In this document: piece by piece, positions 1-8,590 of the stretch
How positions within the stretch are numbered: the first letter of the stretch is position 1
Layout: every line of letters starts with the position of its first letter
Assembly (NCBI GenBank): GCA_966250375.1
Contig: CBINHE010000030.1
Location: forward strand, 1-43,400
Length of the DNA: 43,400 nt
DNA from: CAMLDH01 sp966250375
GTDB taxonomy: Bacteria; Pseudomonadota; Gammaproteobacteria; Burkholderiales; Burkholderiaceae_D
Reading direction: 5' to 3'
Made by a program: the position numbers and the translations under genes
Notes under the pieces: model-generated
What the model saw: the letters and a program-made list of their open reading frames with translations, nothing else
The model's database searches: none
What the model was told of the DNA's origin: nothing

Positions 1-70
1 ACGTTGCTCTTCAGAACAACATCGGCAGAGAATTCATAGCGCGATTGCCCTGTTGGTTCAGCGATTGCAT

Positions 71-99
71 TTGCAATACTCACGAATACCATGTATAGT
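71..99 (+). promoter_or_regulatory. sigma-70 promoter of the tRNA-fMet gene
   Basis: A -35 hexamer TTGCAA (71-76) and a -10 hexamer TATAGT (94-99) are separated by exactly 17 bases. The predicted start at about 106 lies just before the mature tRNA 5' end at 113, as expected for a tRNA gene with its own promoter. Read directly from sequence; not tested. Confidence 0.6.
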
Positions 100-112
100 T
101 CACCTCTTCAGA

Positions 113-190
<78 letters not shown>

Positions 191-342
191 GTCTTATATT
201 TCCCGCCCAACATTACACCTCCTCTAAAACGGGCGACGGAACGCTGCATCAACGGGTTCTTTAACCGGATGGCATCCTAGGGTGCTTGTCGTTGAATATT
301 ATTCTGCAAACTATTGCTTAATGCGCCGTACAAAACACGCAC

Positions 343-1206
343 ATGAATACTGCTGAGGCGAAGAAGGTCCTCGAGACTGCATTGCTATGTGCCCATGAGC
401 CATTGTCGATCGATGACATGAAAAAACTCTATGTCGAACATGGGCAAGGCGGAAATGAAGTCGGCGCAGATGCGATCAAGCAGATGCTTGATGAGTTGGG
501 TGCCGATTGGGTGGGCAAAGGCATTGAAGTTGTCAGCTTGTCTACCGGGTGGCGTTTTCAAAGTCGTCCTGAGATGAAGATTTATCTTGAGCGCCTGAAT
601 CCGGAAAAGCCGCCAAAGTATTCTCGCGCGACGCTTGAAACACTTGCAATTATTGCTTATCGACAGCCAGTAACGCGTGGCGACATTGAAGAAATCCGTG
701 GTGTGGCGGTCAATTCGCAAACCATCAAAATACTGGAAGATCGTGGCTGGATTGAGGGCATCGGTCATCGCGACGTGCCTGGGCGTCCGGCGCTGTTTGC
801 AACCACCAAGCAGTTTTTGGATGATCTCGGTTTGACCTTGCTCGATCAATTACCACCGCTACAGCAAGTATCGAGAAATGACATGCAGGGCGGCGCGTTG
901 CTGGAAATTCAGGCGCTTGAAGCTGACATGCTGGCAAATCTGGATCAGACTGCAATCGACTTTGCCGATGCTTCGGGCATGAATTGCGAGGCTGTCGCCG
1001 TTACGAATGAGCTGGCTGCGCCTGTGGAAAATACATCTGAAACAAGCAATCCCGATATCGATGTGGAGACGGCTCTTGTAACTGACTCTGATGCTTCGCC
1101 GATCGAAGCGCTTTCCCTCGACCCTGCGCCAGACTTGACTGTTGACGTTGCGCCTGGTCTCCAGCACAACCAAGAAACAAACGATGACTCTACCTATTCC
1201 CAATGA
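343..1206 (+). CDS. scpB: Segregation and condensation protein B (ScpB)
   Basis: Kleisin-associated winged-helix subunit of the SMC-ScpA-ScpB condensin, which acts on the nucleoid during chromosome segregation. The first 170 or so residues carry the ScpB tandem winged-helix region, with the recognisable stretches KYSRATLETLAIIAYRQP and GRPALFATTKQFLDDLGL. The 287-aa product is longer than minimal ScpB because of an acidic, Ala/Asp/Thr-rich tail after about residue 190, common in betaproteobacteria and probably disordered. No strong Shine-Dalgarno is visible before the ATG, but the N-terminus matches the family. The 3' end overlaps the start of rluB, so the two are probably translationally coupled. 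Confidence 0.95.
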   Translation: MNTAEAKKVLETALLCAHEPLSIDDMKKLYVEHGQGGNEVGADAIKQMLDELGADWVGKGIEVVSLSTGWRFQSRPEMKIYLERLNPEKPPKYSRATLETLAIIAYRQPVTRGDIEEIRGVAVNSQTIKILEDRGWIEGIGHRDVPGRPALFATTKQFLDDLGLTLLDQLPPLQQVSRNDMQGGALLEIQALEADMLANLDQTAIDFADASGMNCEAVAVTNELAAPVENTSETSNPDIDVETALVTDSDASPIEALSLDPAPDLTVDVAPGLQHNQETNDDSTYSQ

Positions 1207-2833
1207 TGCGCCGGTGAACGTGCCGACTACCACCTCTTCGACCGACTCAAAAGAACAAGCGCCGGGCAAGCGCGCAGAAGCGTTTGCTGAAAATGAAGGG
1301 GGGGGGGCTGCTGCAGGTAATGCCAAACCGGCCAAGCACGGTGTGCGTGGTCCTCGTACATTAAGACGTGCACGGTCGGCGCCGCGTTCGGGCGAAGGTG
1401 GAAAGGTGGGCGGCGAGGTCGCTGGGGTGGCGGATACCCAGACTACTTTCGGTGTCGGTGAAAATAATGCATTGGTTTCTACCGCGCCGCGCAAGGAGTA
1501 CGCTGCTCGTAACAGGGCGGATAGCCAGCGGACGCCGAAAACATCCCAAAAACCGCGTAGCAAACAAGGCAGTGCCGGTGGCAAGGTGCCGCACGTGAAA
1601 TTGGCAGATGCGGACGATGTGTTCTCGTTCGTCACGTCCGATGCTTTTGATTCTTCGGTGACTTCCGGTGATGCGCCGGCTGGTGGTAATGGGCGGCGGG
1701 ATGGTCGCCAGGCGCAAGCAAAGAATGTTCGACGTGATCTGACTTCGGATGATGACGCGCCGAAATTACACAAGGTGTTGGCGGAGGCCGGCCTCGGTTC
1801 GCGTCGCGACATGGAAGAACTCATCATTGCCGGGCGTGTGTCGGTTAATGGCGAGCCAGCGCATATCGGGCAGCGTATTCTGCCAGCTGACCTTGTGCGC
1901 ATCAATGGCAAACTGATTCAACGTAAAGTCAGTAAGCGTCCGCCACGCGTGTTGGTGTATCACAAACCGGCGGGCGAAATTGTCAGTGCCAGTGATCCGG
2001 AAGGGCGTCCATCGGTATTCGATCGCTTGCCTACCATGAGGGCGGGTAAATGGCTTGCTGTCGGGCGCCTTGATTTTAATACGGAAGGCCTGCTGCTGTT
2101 TACAACCTCGGGCGATTTGGCCAACCGGCTGATGCATCCGCGTTACGGTATCGATCGCGAATATGCAGTGCGTACGCTGGGCGAGCTGGAAGAAGGCATG
2201 CGCCAAAAATTGCTGAGTGGAGTCGAATTGGAAGATGGTACGGCGCAGTTTTCCAAGATTGCTGATGGTGGTGGCGAAGGCGTTAATAAATGGTATCGCG
2301 TGACAATCGGCGAAGGCCGCAATCGCGAGGTGCGGCGCATGTTCGAGGCGATTGGCTTGACGGTGTCGCGTCTGATTCGTACCCGTTACGGGTCAATGAC
2401 CTTGCCGCACGGCTTAAAACGCGGTCGCTGGGAAGAATTGGGTGAGCATGCAGTGCGTGATTTGCTCAGTATGAGCGGGCTTGACAAACCTGTTGAGCAA
2501 AGTCAAGGCGGCAAGAGTCGTGGCGAATATCAGGATCGCCAAGGCAGTGCCGAACGAAGCAATGGTTATGGAAAAAGCCAAGGGCCGCGCAGAGGCCAAG
2601 GCCAAGGGTCAAATCAGGGGCAAGGCAGCGCTCAAGGGCCGGGAAGGGGGCAGGGGCAGCCGCGTGGTCGACAGCCTGATCCGCTCCAGACCGCGCTCGG
2701 GTTTCCGGGCGTGGGTCAGCCTCGCCGTAATTCGGGGGTGGGTCGGGGAGGTCAAGGTGGGCAGGGGCACGGCGGCCAAGGGCGTGGTGAGCATGGAACA
2801 CAGGGGGCGCCGCGCCGGCGTTCTCGCGGATAG
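1184..2833 (+). CDS. rluB: 23S rRNA pseudouridine(2605) synthase RluB
   Basis: Makes a pseudouridine in helix 93 of 23S rRNA (U2605 in E. coli numbering). An S4 RNA-binding domain begins at about residue 193 (PKLHKVLAEAGLGSRRDME), followed by the RsuA/RluB catalytic domain with motif GRLDFNTEGLLLF; its Asp (about residue 297) is the nucleophile. The product is 549 aa, far longer than E. coli RluB, because of a low-complexity N-terminal extension and a Gly/Gln/Arg-rich RGG-like tail after about residue 450. I chose ATG 1184, which overlaps scpB by 23 nt; an in-frame ATG at 1142 would add 14 residues. Neither start has a good Shine-Dalgarno. A run of ten Gs lies inside the N-terminal extension. 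Confidence 0.93.
   Translation: MTLPIPNDAPVNVPTTTSSTDSKEQAPGKRAEAFAENEGGGAAAGNAKPAKHGVRGPRTLRRARSAPRSGEGGKVGGEVAGVADTQTTFGVGENNALVSTAPRKEYAARNRADSQRTPKTSQKPRSKQGSAGGKVPHVKLADADDVFSFVTSDAFDSSVTSGDAPAGGNGRRDGRQAQAKNVRRDLTSDDDAPKLHKVLAEAGLGSRRDMEELIIAGRVSVNGEPAHIGQRILPADLVRINGKLIQRKVSKRPPRVLVYHKPAGEIVSASDPEGRPSVFDRLPTMRAGKWLAVGRLDFNTEGLLLFTTSGDLANRLMHPRYGIDREYAVRTLGELEEGMRQKLLSGVELEDGTAQFSKIADGGGEGVNKWYRVTIGEGRNREVRRMFEAIGLTVSRLIRTRYGSMTLPHGLKRGRWEELGEHAVRDLLSMSGLDKPVEQSQGGKSRGEYQDRQGSAERSNGYGKSQGPRRGQGQGSNQGQGSAQGPGRGQGQPRGRQPDPLQTALGFPGVGQPRRNSGVGRGGQGGQGHGGQGRGEHGTQGAPRRRSRG
1298..1307 (+). repeat. G10 homopolymer tract inside rluB
   Basis: Ten consecutive G residues encode Gly-Gly-Gly plus the first base of Ala, about 115 nt into rluB and far upstream of the S4 and catalytic domains. 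Gain or loss of one base would frameshift everything downstream. It is a slippage-prone site by sequence; no evidence of actual variation can be seen in a single read of the genome. Confidence 0.9.
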
Positions 2834-2933
2834 TTGCTAAAGTTAATGTTTTGCAACTGCGGCGCGGCTGGATAAAGCCGGGATTTCTAGGCAGTCGAGG
2901 CGTGGCTTCTGTGTTTTTGCACCCATTCTGGCA

Positions 2934-2962
2934 TTGCGGCGCGCGAAGTAATTGGTTATAAT
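2934..2962 (+). promoter_or_regulatory. sigma-70 promoter of the rimP-nusA-infB operon
   Basis: A perfect -10 TATAAT (2957-2962) is preceded at 17 bases by TTGCGG (2934-2939, three of six matches to TTGACA). A start near 2969 would give a leader of about 120 nt before the rimP TTG codon, containing an intrinsic terminator. Upstream, 2834-2933 holds nothing I can identify. Confidence 0.65.
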
Positions 2963-2987
2963 TTCGCAGTTAACAAAAGTCACGCCC

Positions 2988-3029
2988 ATGGAGTTATCCT
3001 GTGGGGGCAACTGCGGGTGGCTTGAATGA
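2988..3029 (+). other. possible 13-codon leader ORF before rimP
   Basis: ATG 2988 opens a short frame reading MELSCGGNCGWLE and closing with TGA at 3027-3029, eight bases before the terminator hairpin stem. There is no strong Shine-Dalgarno. Its position inside the leader, just ahead of an attenuator-like hairpin, is the only reason to list it. It could easily be chance. Confidence 0.2.
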
Positions 3030-3030
3030 T

Positions 3031-3061
3031 AAGAAGATGGGCAGATGCCCATTTTTTTTTT
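3031..3061 (+). terminator. intrinsic terminator / attenuator in the rimP leader
   Basis: A hairpin ATGGGC-AGAT-GCCCAT (3037-3052) is followed by an uninterrupted T run (3052-3061); A/G bases before the stem can extend pairing into the T run. It lies between the operon promoter and rimP, only 26 nt before the start codon. Transcripts starting at 2969 must therefore read through it. Premature terminators in rimP-nusA leaders are known in gammaproteobacteria, so an attenuation role is a reasonable inference. It could alternatively be the rluB terminator, but the promoter lies upstream of it. Confidence 0.75.
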
Positions 3062-3087
3062 GTTAAACAGCTTTTCGGAGAATTGTT

Positions 3088-3573
3088 TTGCGGTTGCTTG
3101 AGCTGATAGAAAAAACTGTTGCAGGCATGGGTTACGAGCTTGTTGATTTTGAGCAGGCAGGACGTGGTTTGGTGCGCGTATATATCGATTTTGCAGCACA
3201 GGATGCCGATAAAGGGAATATCGCGGTCGAGGATTGCGAGAAGGTCAGTCATCAGTTGTCGCACGTATTCCTGGTGGAAAATGCGGTATATGAGCGACTG
3301 GAAGTGTCGTCGCCCGGACTTGATCGCCCGTTAAAAAAAATGAGCGACTACGTCCGTTTTGCGGGGCAAGAGGCGGTGGTGAAGCTGCGTTTGCCAATGC
3401 CCGGGGCGGCAAACCGCAAGTCGTTTGAAGGCGTTTTGCAGGTGCCGGAAGGCGATAAGTTAAAGTTGGAATTTGAAGGTAAAGAAGGCCCGGCCATGCT
3501 GGAGTTTACGCTGGCCGATGTGGACAAGGCGCGTTTGGTGCCAAAAGTGGATTTTAGGAGTCGCAAAGCATGA
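3088..3573 (+). CDS. rimP: Ribosome maturation factor RimP
   Basis: Assembly factor for the 30S subunit, needed for proper association of S12 and neighbouring proteins. The 161-aa product has the RimP N-terminal alpha/beta domain (GYELVDFE...GLVRVYID) with the conserved VSSPGLDRPL motif near residue 75, and a C-terminal SH3-like domain. The start is TTG: GGAG at 3077-3080 sits seven bases before it and the N-terminus fits the family with no nearby ATG. The stop overlaps the nusA start as ATGA. First gene of the nusA operon. Confidence 0.93.
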   Translation: MRLLELIEKTVAGMGYELVDFEQAGRGLVRVYIDFAAQDADKGNIAVEDCEKVSHQLSHVFLVENAVYERLEVSSPGLDRPLKKMSDYVRFAGQEAVVKLRLPMPGAANRKSFEGVLQVPEGDKLKLEFEGKEGPAMLEFTLADVDKARLVPKVDFRSRKA

Positions 3574-5129
3574 GTCGCGAAGTTTTGTTGTTGGTCGATG
3601 CACTGGCACGTGAGAAAAACGTCGATAAAGATATCGTTTTTGGAGCACTTGAGCACGCGCTCGCACAAGCTACCAAGAAACGCTACGAGGGTGATGTCGA
3701 TATTCGCGTTGCGATCGATCGCGAAACAGGCGAGTTCGAATCTTTCCGCCGCTGGCATGTCGTGCCGGATGAGGCCGGTCTGCAATTGCCCGACCAGGAA
3801 GTGTTGCACTTCGAGGCGAAAGAACAGATTGCCGATATCGATGTCGATGATTACATCGAAGAGCCGATTGAGTCGGTCGATTTTGGACGTCGTTTTGCGC
3901 AAGATACCAAGCAGGTAGTATTGCAACGTATCCGCGACGCCGAGCGCGAACAGATTCTGGCCGACTTCTTGGAGCGCGGCGACTCTCTAGTCACTGGCAC
4001 TATCAAACGCATGGAGCGCGGCGATGCGATTGTCGAATCAGGCAAGATTGAAGCGCGTTTGCCGCGCGACCAGATGATTCCGAAAGAAAACCTGCGTATT
4101 GGTGATCGTATTCGTGCCTATATTTTGCGCATTGACCGTAATGCACGCGGGCCGCAGGTGATGTTGTCGCGTACTGCCCCGGAATTCATCATGAAGCTGT
4201 TCGAACTTGAGGTGCCGGAGATTGAACAAGGCTCGCTGGAAATTAAATCCGCGGCGCGCGACCCTGGCGTGCGCGCCAAGATTGCCGTATTTACCAGCGA
4301 CAAACGGGTCGACCCGATCGGTACTTGTGTCGGCATGCGCGGTTCGCGTGTGCAGGCCGTGACCGGGGAACTCGGTGGCGAGCGTGTGGATATCGTACTG
4401 TGGTCGGAAGATCCGGCACAATTCGTGATTGGCGCATTGGCGCCGGCCAATGTGTCATCGATCGTGGTGGATGAGGAAAAGCATGCGATGGATGTTGTGG
4501 TCGATGAGGAAAACTTGGCCATCGCAATTGGTCGCGGCGGTCAGAATGTGCGCTTGGCATCCGAACTGACCGGTTGGCAGATCAATATCATGACGGCGGA
4601 AGAGTCTGCCGATAAATCCGCCGTGGAAATCGCAGTGGTTCGTGCCTTGTTCATGGAAAAGCTCGATGTCGATCAAGAGGTCGCGGACATTTTGGCTGAA
4701 GAGGGATTTTCCAGTCTGGAAGAAATTGCCTACGTGCCGATCAGCGAAATGCTGGAAATCGAATCGTTCGATGAAGATACTGTCAACGAACTGCGCAATC
4801 GTGCCCGTGATGCGTTAGTGACAGAAGCGATTGCCTCGGAAGAAGGCCTGGAGGGCATGGAAGACGCATTGGCTAATCTGGATGGGATGGATCGTGTCAC
4901 CGCAGGCAAGCTGGGTCTGGCCGGCATTAAAACGCTGGAAGCATTTGGCGGGCTGGCGTATGACGAGTTTGGAGCGATTCTGGCATTGCCGTCGGATCGC
5001 GCGCGTCAATTGATTAAAGACGAATTTAAAGATGTGACCGATGATGAGATGAAACTCGTTGACGCTAAATATGATGACCATGCCAAGGCGTTGCAAGCTA
5101 AGGCTTGGAACCTCGCGGAAGTCAAATGA
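3570..5129 (+). CDS. nusA: Transcription termination/antitermination factor NusA
   Basis: RNA polymerase-binding factor that modulates pausing, intrinsic and Rho termination, and antitermination. In order: N-terminal polymerase-binding domain (1 to about 135), S1 domain with SLVTGTIKRMERGDAIV, KH1 and KH2 (GMRGSRVQAVTGEL and IGRGGQNVRLAS), and two C-terminal acidic helix-hairpin-helix repeats (about 365-495). The 519-aa length is close to E. coli NusA (495). It overlaps rimP by 4 nt. Its coupling to a leader terminator would permit autogenous control, which is inference. Confidence 0.97.
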   Translation: MSREVLLLVDALAREKNVDKDIVFGALEHALAQATKKRYEGDVDIRVAIDRETGEFESFRRWHVVPDEAGLQLPDQEVLHFEAKEQIADIDVDDYIEEPIESVDFGRRFAQDTKQVVLQRIRDAEREQILADFLERGDSLVTGTIKRMERGDAIVESGKIEARLPRDQMIPKENLRIGDRIRAYILRIDRNARGPQVMLSRTAPEFIMKLFELEVPEIEQGSLEIKSAARDPGVRAKIAVFTSDKRVDPIGTCVGMRGSRVQAVTGELGGERVDIVLWSEDPAQFVIGALAPANVSSIVVDEEKHAMDVVVDEENLAIAIGRGGQNVRLASELTGWQINIMTAEESADKSAVEIAVVRALFMEKLDVDQEVADILAEEGFSSLEEIAYVPISEMLEIESFDEDTVNELRNRARDALVTEAIASEEGLEGMEDALANLDGMDRVTAGKLGLAGIKTLEAFGGLAYDEFGAILALPSDRARQLIKDEFKDVTDDEMKLVDAKYDDHAKALQAKAWNLAEVK

Positions 5130-5179
5130 CTCAAGAAGCTTCATCATCATCGATCGTGCTACATAGAAAAGAGGACTGA

Positions 5180-8002
5180 ATGGCGAGTAACAACGTAGCC
5201 CAATTTGCTACCGAACTTAAGATGCCGGCGGACTTGCTGCTGACACAATTGCGCGCGGCAGGCGTCGTCAAGGGTTCATCGTCCGACCCGCTATCGAAAG
5301 AAGACAAGGACAAACTCCTTGATCATCTGCGCCGTGCGCATGGCGCAGCGCCTGATAGTGAGAAAAAGAAGATTACGTTGACGCGTAAAGAGACGACTGA
5401 AATCAAGCAAGCCGATGCCACCGGCAAGTCGCGCACAATTCAGGTCGAAGTGCGCAAAAAGCGCACTTTTGTCAAACGCGACGAACCGGCTGTTGAAGAG
5501 ACACCGATGCCGGCCAAGGTGGCGGCAGTGCCTGTAGTTGATGAAGCTGAAGTCGCCCGTCGTGCCGAAGAGGCGCGCCGCCAAGCAGAATTGATTGCGC
5601 GTCAGGAAGCGGACTTGCGCGAGAAGCAAGAACGTTTAGCTAGGCTTGACGCTGAAAAAGAAGCGCAAGCAAAGGCAATGCAGAAAGCCGAACTCGAAGC
5701 GAAAAAAGCGGCTGTGGTGGAAGCGCCGGCAACGATCAAGACTGACGAGTCTTCAGTCGAAGAGAAAAAACGCGTTGCTTCTGAAGAAGCAAAGAAGAAA
5801 GCTGCGCAAGTTGCCAAAGAAGTTGCGAAGGAGGCGGCAGAAAAAGCCGCTGCAACGGAACGTGCGCGCAAAGTGGTCGCAGATGAGGTCGCGCAAATCA
5901 AATTGATGATGAGCACGCCGCGCAAGGTAGTGAAGGCACCTGAACCGGCGCCTCCAGTCGTCGCTGCGAAATCGGCTGAAGGCACATTGCATAAGCCGAC
6001 AGACAAGAAGCCTGGCGAGAAAAAAGAAGACAAAAAGCCGGCGGTTACCGCAGACAAAAAATCGATCAAATCCGCGAACGTTTCATCAACTTGGCAGGAA
6101 GACGCGAAAAAACGCGGTGCAGGCCTCAAGACACGCGGTGCCCCATCAGGTCCGGGCGGACGCGATGGTTGGCGCGGCGGCCCGAAAGGCCGGCGTCCTC
6201 ACCATGAAGAACGCGAAACCAATTTCCAGGCACCGACCGAAGCCATTGTCAAAGACGTGCATGTGCCAGAAACAATTACAGTTGCCGAACTAGCCCACAA
6301 GATGTCGGTGAAAGCATCCGAAGTCATCAAGCATTTGATGAAGCTCGGTCAAATGGTTACGATCAACCAGGTGCTCGATCAGGAAACAGCAATGATTCTG
6401 GTCGAAGAGATGGGCCATGTGGCGCATGCAGCCAAGCTCGACGATCCAGAAGCAATGCTCGAAGAAGGAGCGGAACACGCTGATTTCGAGGCGTTGCCGC
6501 GTGCACCAGTTGTCACCGTAATGGGTCACGTTGACCACGGCAAAACTTCGCTGCTCGACTATATTCGCCGTGCGAAAGTGGCATCCGGTGAAGCGGGCGG
6601 CATTACACAGCATATCGGCGCATATCATGTGGAAACGCCGCGCGGCATTATTACCTTCCTGGATACGCCGGGTCATGAAGCGTTTACCGCAATGCGAGCC
6701 CGTGGCGCCAAGGCGACCGATATCGTGATTCTGGTGGTAGCGGCCGACGACGGCGTGATGCCTCAAACCAAGGAGGCGATTGCGCATGCAAAAGCAGCCG
6801 GCGTGCCGTTGGTGGTTGCCATCAATAAAATTGACAAGCCGGGTTCCAACCTCGATCGCGTAAAACAGGAACTGATTGCGGAACAAGTGGTGCCGGAAGA
6901 ATACGGTGGCGAATCACCGTTCATTCCTGTGTCTGCGAAGACGGGTGAAGGGATCGACACGTTACTGGAAAACGTACTATTGCAAGCCGAAGTACTGGAA
7001 TTGAAAGCGCCGATCGAGGCGCCTGCCAAAGGCTTGGTTATCGAAGCGAAACTCGATAAAGGTCGTGGTCCAGTTGCGACGATCTTGGTGCAGGCCGGTA
7101 CCTTGAGGCGTGGGGATGTGGTCTTGGCAGGGTCGTCGTACGGTCGCGTCCGTGCGATGTTGGATGAGAATGGCAAGAGCATTAGCGAAGCCGGGCCCTC
7201 AATTCCTGTCGAGATCCAAGGTTTGACCGAAGTGCCAGCAGCCGGTGAAGAAGTCATGGTGATGGCAGACGAGCGAAAAGCGCGTGAAATCGGCTTGTTC
7301 CGTCAAGGCAAATTCCGCGACGTGAAGCTTGCCAAGCAGCAAGCAGCCAAACTCGAAAATATGTTTGAGCAAATGGGCGAAGGCGAAGTCAAGAACTTGC
7401 CGATGATCATCAAGACTGATGTCCAAGGGTCGCAAGAAGCACTGGTTCATTCGATGCAAAAATTGTCGACTAGCGAAGTACGTGTACAAATTGTGCATGC
7501 CGCAGTGGGTGGTATCAGCGAATCGGACGTCAATCTGGCACTGGCATCCAAGGCAGTTATCATTGGCTTTAATACCCGCGCAGATGCATCCGCACGCAAA
7601 TTGGCGGAAGCCAATGGTATCGACATTCGCTACTACAACATCATTTATGATGCGGTCGACGAAATCAAAGCCGCGATGTCGGGCATGTTGGCGCCAGAGA
7701 AGCGTGAACATGCACTGGGTCTGGTTGAAATCCGCCAAGTCATTTTGGTCAGCAAAGTCGGCGCGATTGCCGGTTGCTTTGTATTGGATGGTGTTGTGAA
7801 ACGCGGCTCGTCGGTTCGTCTGTTGCGCGGCAATGTCGTGGTGTGGGCTGGTGAAATTGATTCGCTCAAGCGCTTCAAGGATGATGTGAAAGAAGTGAAA
7901 TCCGGCTTTGAATGTGGTTTGTCACTGAAGAATTTCAACGACATCAAGGAGGGCGATCAACTGGAAGTGTTTGAAGTCCAGGAGGTCGCTCGTACTTTGT
8001 GA
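5180..8002 (+). CDS. infB: Translation initiation factor IF-2
   Basis: GTPase that brings fMet-tRNA to the 30S subunit and promotes 50S joining. The 940-aa product has an N-terminal IF2 domain, a long Lys/Glu/Ala-rich coiled linker (about 50-310), an arginine/glycine patch, then the G domain with G1 GHVDHGKT near residue 449, G3 DTPGHEAF and G4 NKID, followed by domains II, III and the fMet-tRNA-binding C2 domain. AGAGGA sits before the ATG. Standard third gene of the nusA operon; its partner, the initiator tRNA, is also encoded in the window. Confidence 0.98.
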   Translation: MASNNVAQFATELKMPADLLLTQLRAAGVVKGSSSDPLSKEDKDKLLDHLRRAHGAAPDSEKKKITLTRKETTEIKQADATGKSRTIQVEVRKKRTFVKRDEPAVEETPMPAKVAAVPVVDEAEVARRAEEARRQAELIARQEADLREKQERLARLDAEKEAQAKAMQKAELEAKKAAVVEAPATIKTDESSVEEKKRVASEEAKKKAAQVAKEVAKEAAEKAAATERARKVVADEVAQIKLMMSTPRKVVKAPEPAPPVVAAKSAEGTLHKPTDKKPGEKKEDKKPAVTADKKSIKSANVSSTWQEDAKKRGAGLKTRGAPSGPGGRDGWRGGPKGRRPHHEERETNFQAPTEAIVKDVHVPETITVAELAHKMSVKASEVIKHLMKLGQMVTINQVLDQETAMILVEEMGHVAHAAKLDDPEAMLEEGAEHADFEALPRAPVVTVMGHVDHGKTSLLDYIRRAKVASGEAGGITQHIGAYHVETPRGIITFLDTPGHEAFTAMRARGAKATDIVILVVAADDGVMPQTKEAIAHAKAAGVPLVVAINKIDKPGSNLDRVKQELIAEQVVPEEYGGESPFIPVSAKTGEGIDTLLENVLLQAEVLELKAPIEAPAKGLVIEAKLDKGRGPVATILVQAGTLRRGDVVLAGSSYGRVRAMLDENGKSISEAGPSIPVEIQGLTEVPAAGEEVMVMADERKAREIGLFRQGKFRDVKLAKQQAAKLENMFEQMGEGEVKNLPMIIKTDVQGSQEALVHSMQKLSTSEVRVQIVHAAVGGISESDVNLALASKAVIIGFNTRADASARKLAEANGIDIRYYNIIYDAVDEIKAAMSGMLAPEKREHALGLVEIRQVILVSKVGAIAGCFVLDGVVKRGSSVRLLRGNVVVWAGEIDSLKRFKDDVKEVKSGFECGLSLKNFNDIKEGDQLEVFEVQEVARTL

Positions 8003-8019
8003 TGCGATGAAAATCATGC

Positions 8020-8118
8020 TGCCGTCCCGGTGAAAGCCGGAATCTACGGGTGTTAATCGACGTATGCCAATGATGGTAACGTTGTTTACCGACACCGTGT
8101 TCCAGCGCCCGCTGGAAC
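8020..8118. repeat. REP-like palindromic element between infB and rbfA
   Basis: The 150-bp infB-rbfA gap holds a 9-bp perfect inverted repeat GTTCCAGCG-CC-CGCTGGAAC (8099-8118) and, upstream, CCGG-TGAAAG-CCGG (8027-8040). The layout resembles degenerate intergenic palindromes built on CCCGCGAAAGCGGG seen in many proteobacteria. The hairpin has no T run, so it is not an obvious terminator. Identification as a repeat family member needs a genome-wide search. Confidence 0.4.
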
Positions 8119-8155
8119 GACAAACAAACTTATAAAGTTGCCGATTCCTCTTAGC

Positions 8156-8542
8156 ATGGCCAAACATAGCAAATCCATCCCCGGACGCGGACTGCGCGTC
8201 GCCGACCAGATCCAGCGCGATCTGGCCGAGATCATCTCGTTCGAGTTGAAAGACCCACGCGTGGGAATGATCACGATCACTGAAGTCCAGGTGACGCCGG
8301 ACTATGCGCATGCGAAGGTGTTTTTCACCATGCTGAGCGAGAACAAGGACGCAATACAAAATACCGTTGCCGGCCTCAGCAAGGCGGCTGGTTTCATTCG
8401 CGGTCATCTGGGCCGGCGCCTGACCATTCATACCATTCCCGAACTGCATTTTGTGCATGATGCGTCAACTGCGCGCGGCATGGAGTTATCCAGATTGATC
8501 GACGAAGCGAATGCCAGTCGAGCAAAGGATGCGGAAGACTAA
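8156..8542 (+). CDS. rbfA: 30S ribosome-binding factor RbfA
   Basis: Cold-shock and maturation factor that binds the 30S subunit near the 5' helix of 16S rRNA. The 129-aa product is a single KH-type fold, with RVADQIQRDLAEII, DPRVGMITITEVQVTPDYAHAKVFF and a C-terminal PELHFVHD segment typical of the family. I chose ATG 8156 (MAKHSKSIPGRGLR), the usual family start; a TTG at 8138 would add six residues without a better ribosome site. It follows infB and precedes truB in the usual operon order. Confidence 0.93.
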   Translation: MAKHSKSIPGRGLRVADQIQRDLAEIISFELKDPRVGMITITEVQVTPDYAHAKVFFTMLSENKDAIQNTVAGLSKAAGFIRGHLGRRLTIHTIPELHFVHDASTARGMELSRLIDEANASRAKDAED

Positions 8543-8590
8543 TTTCAGTTTTCTACATTGCTCCCTTTGTTTCAGTTGAAGTAAACCGAC

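Noticed and set aside
859..1911. 350-aa minus-strand open frame opposite scpB and rluB
   Set aside because: It is antisense to two well-identified genes, has no recognisable domain and biased composition; it is a shadow frame.
2864..2884. CGGCT/AGCCG hairpin after rluB as a terminator
   Set aside because: Five-pair stem without any T run; insufficient.
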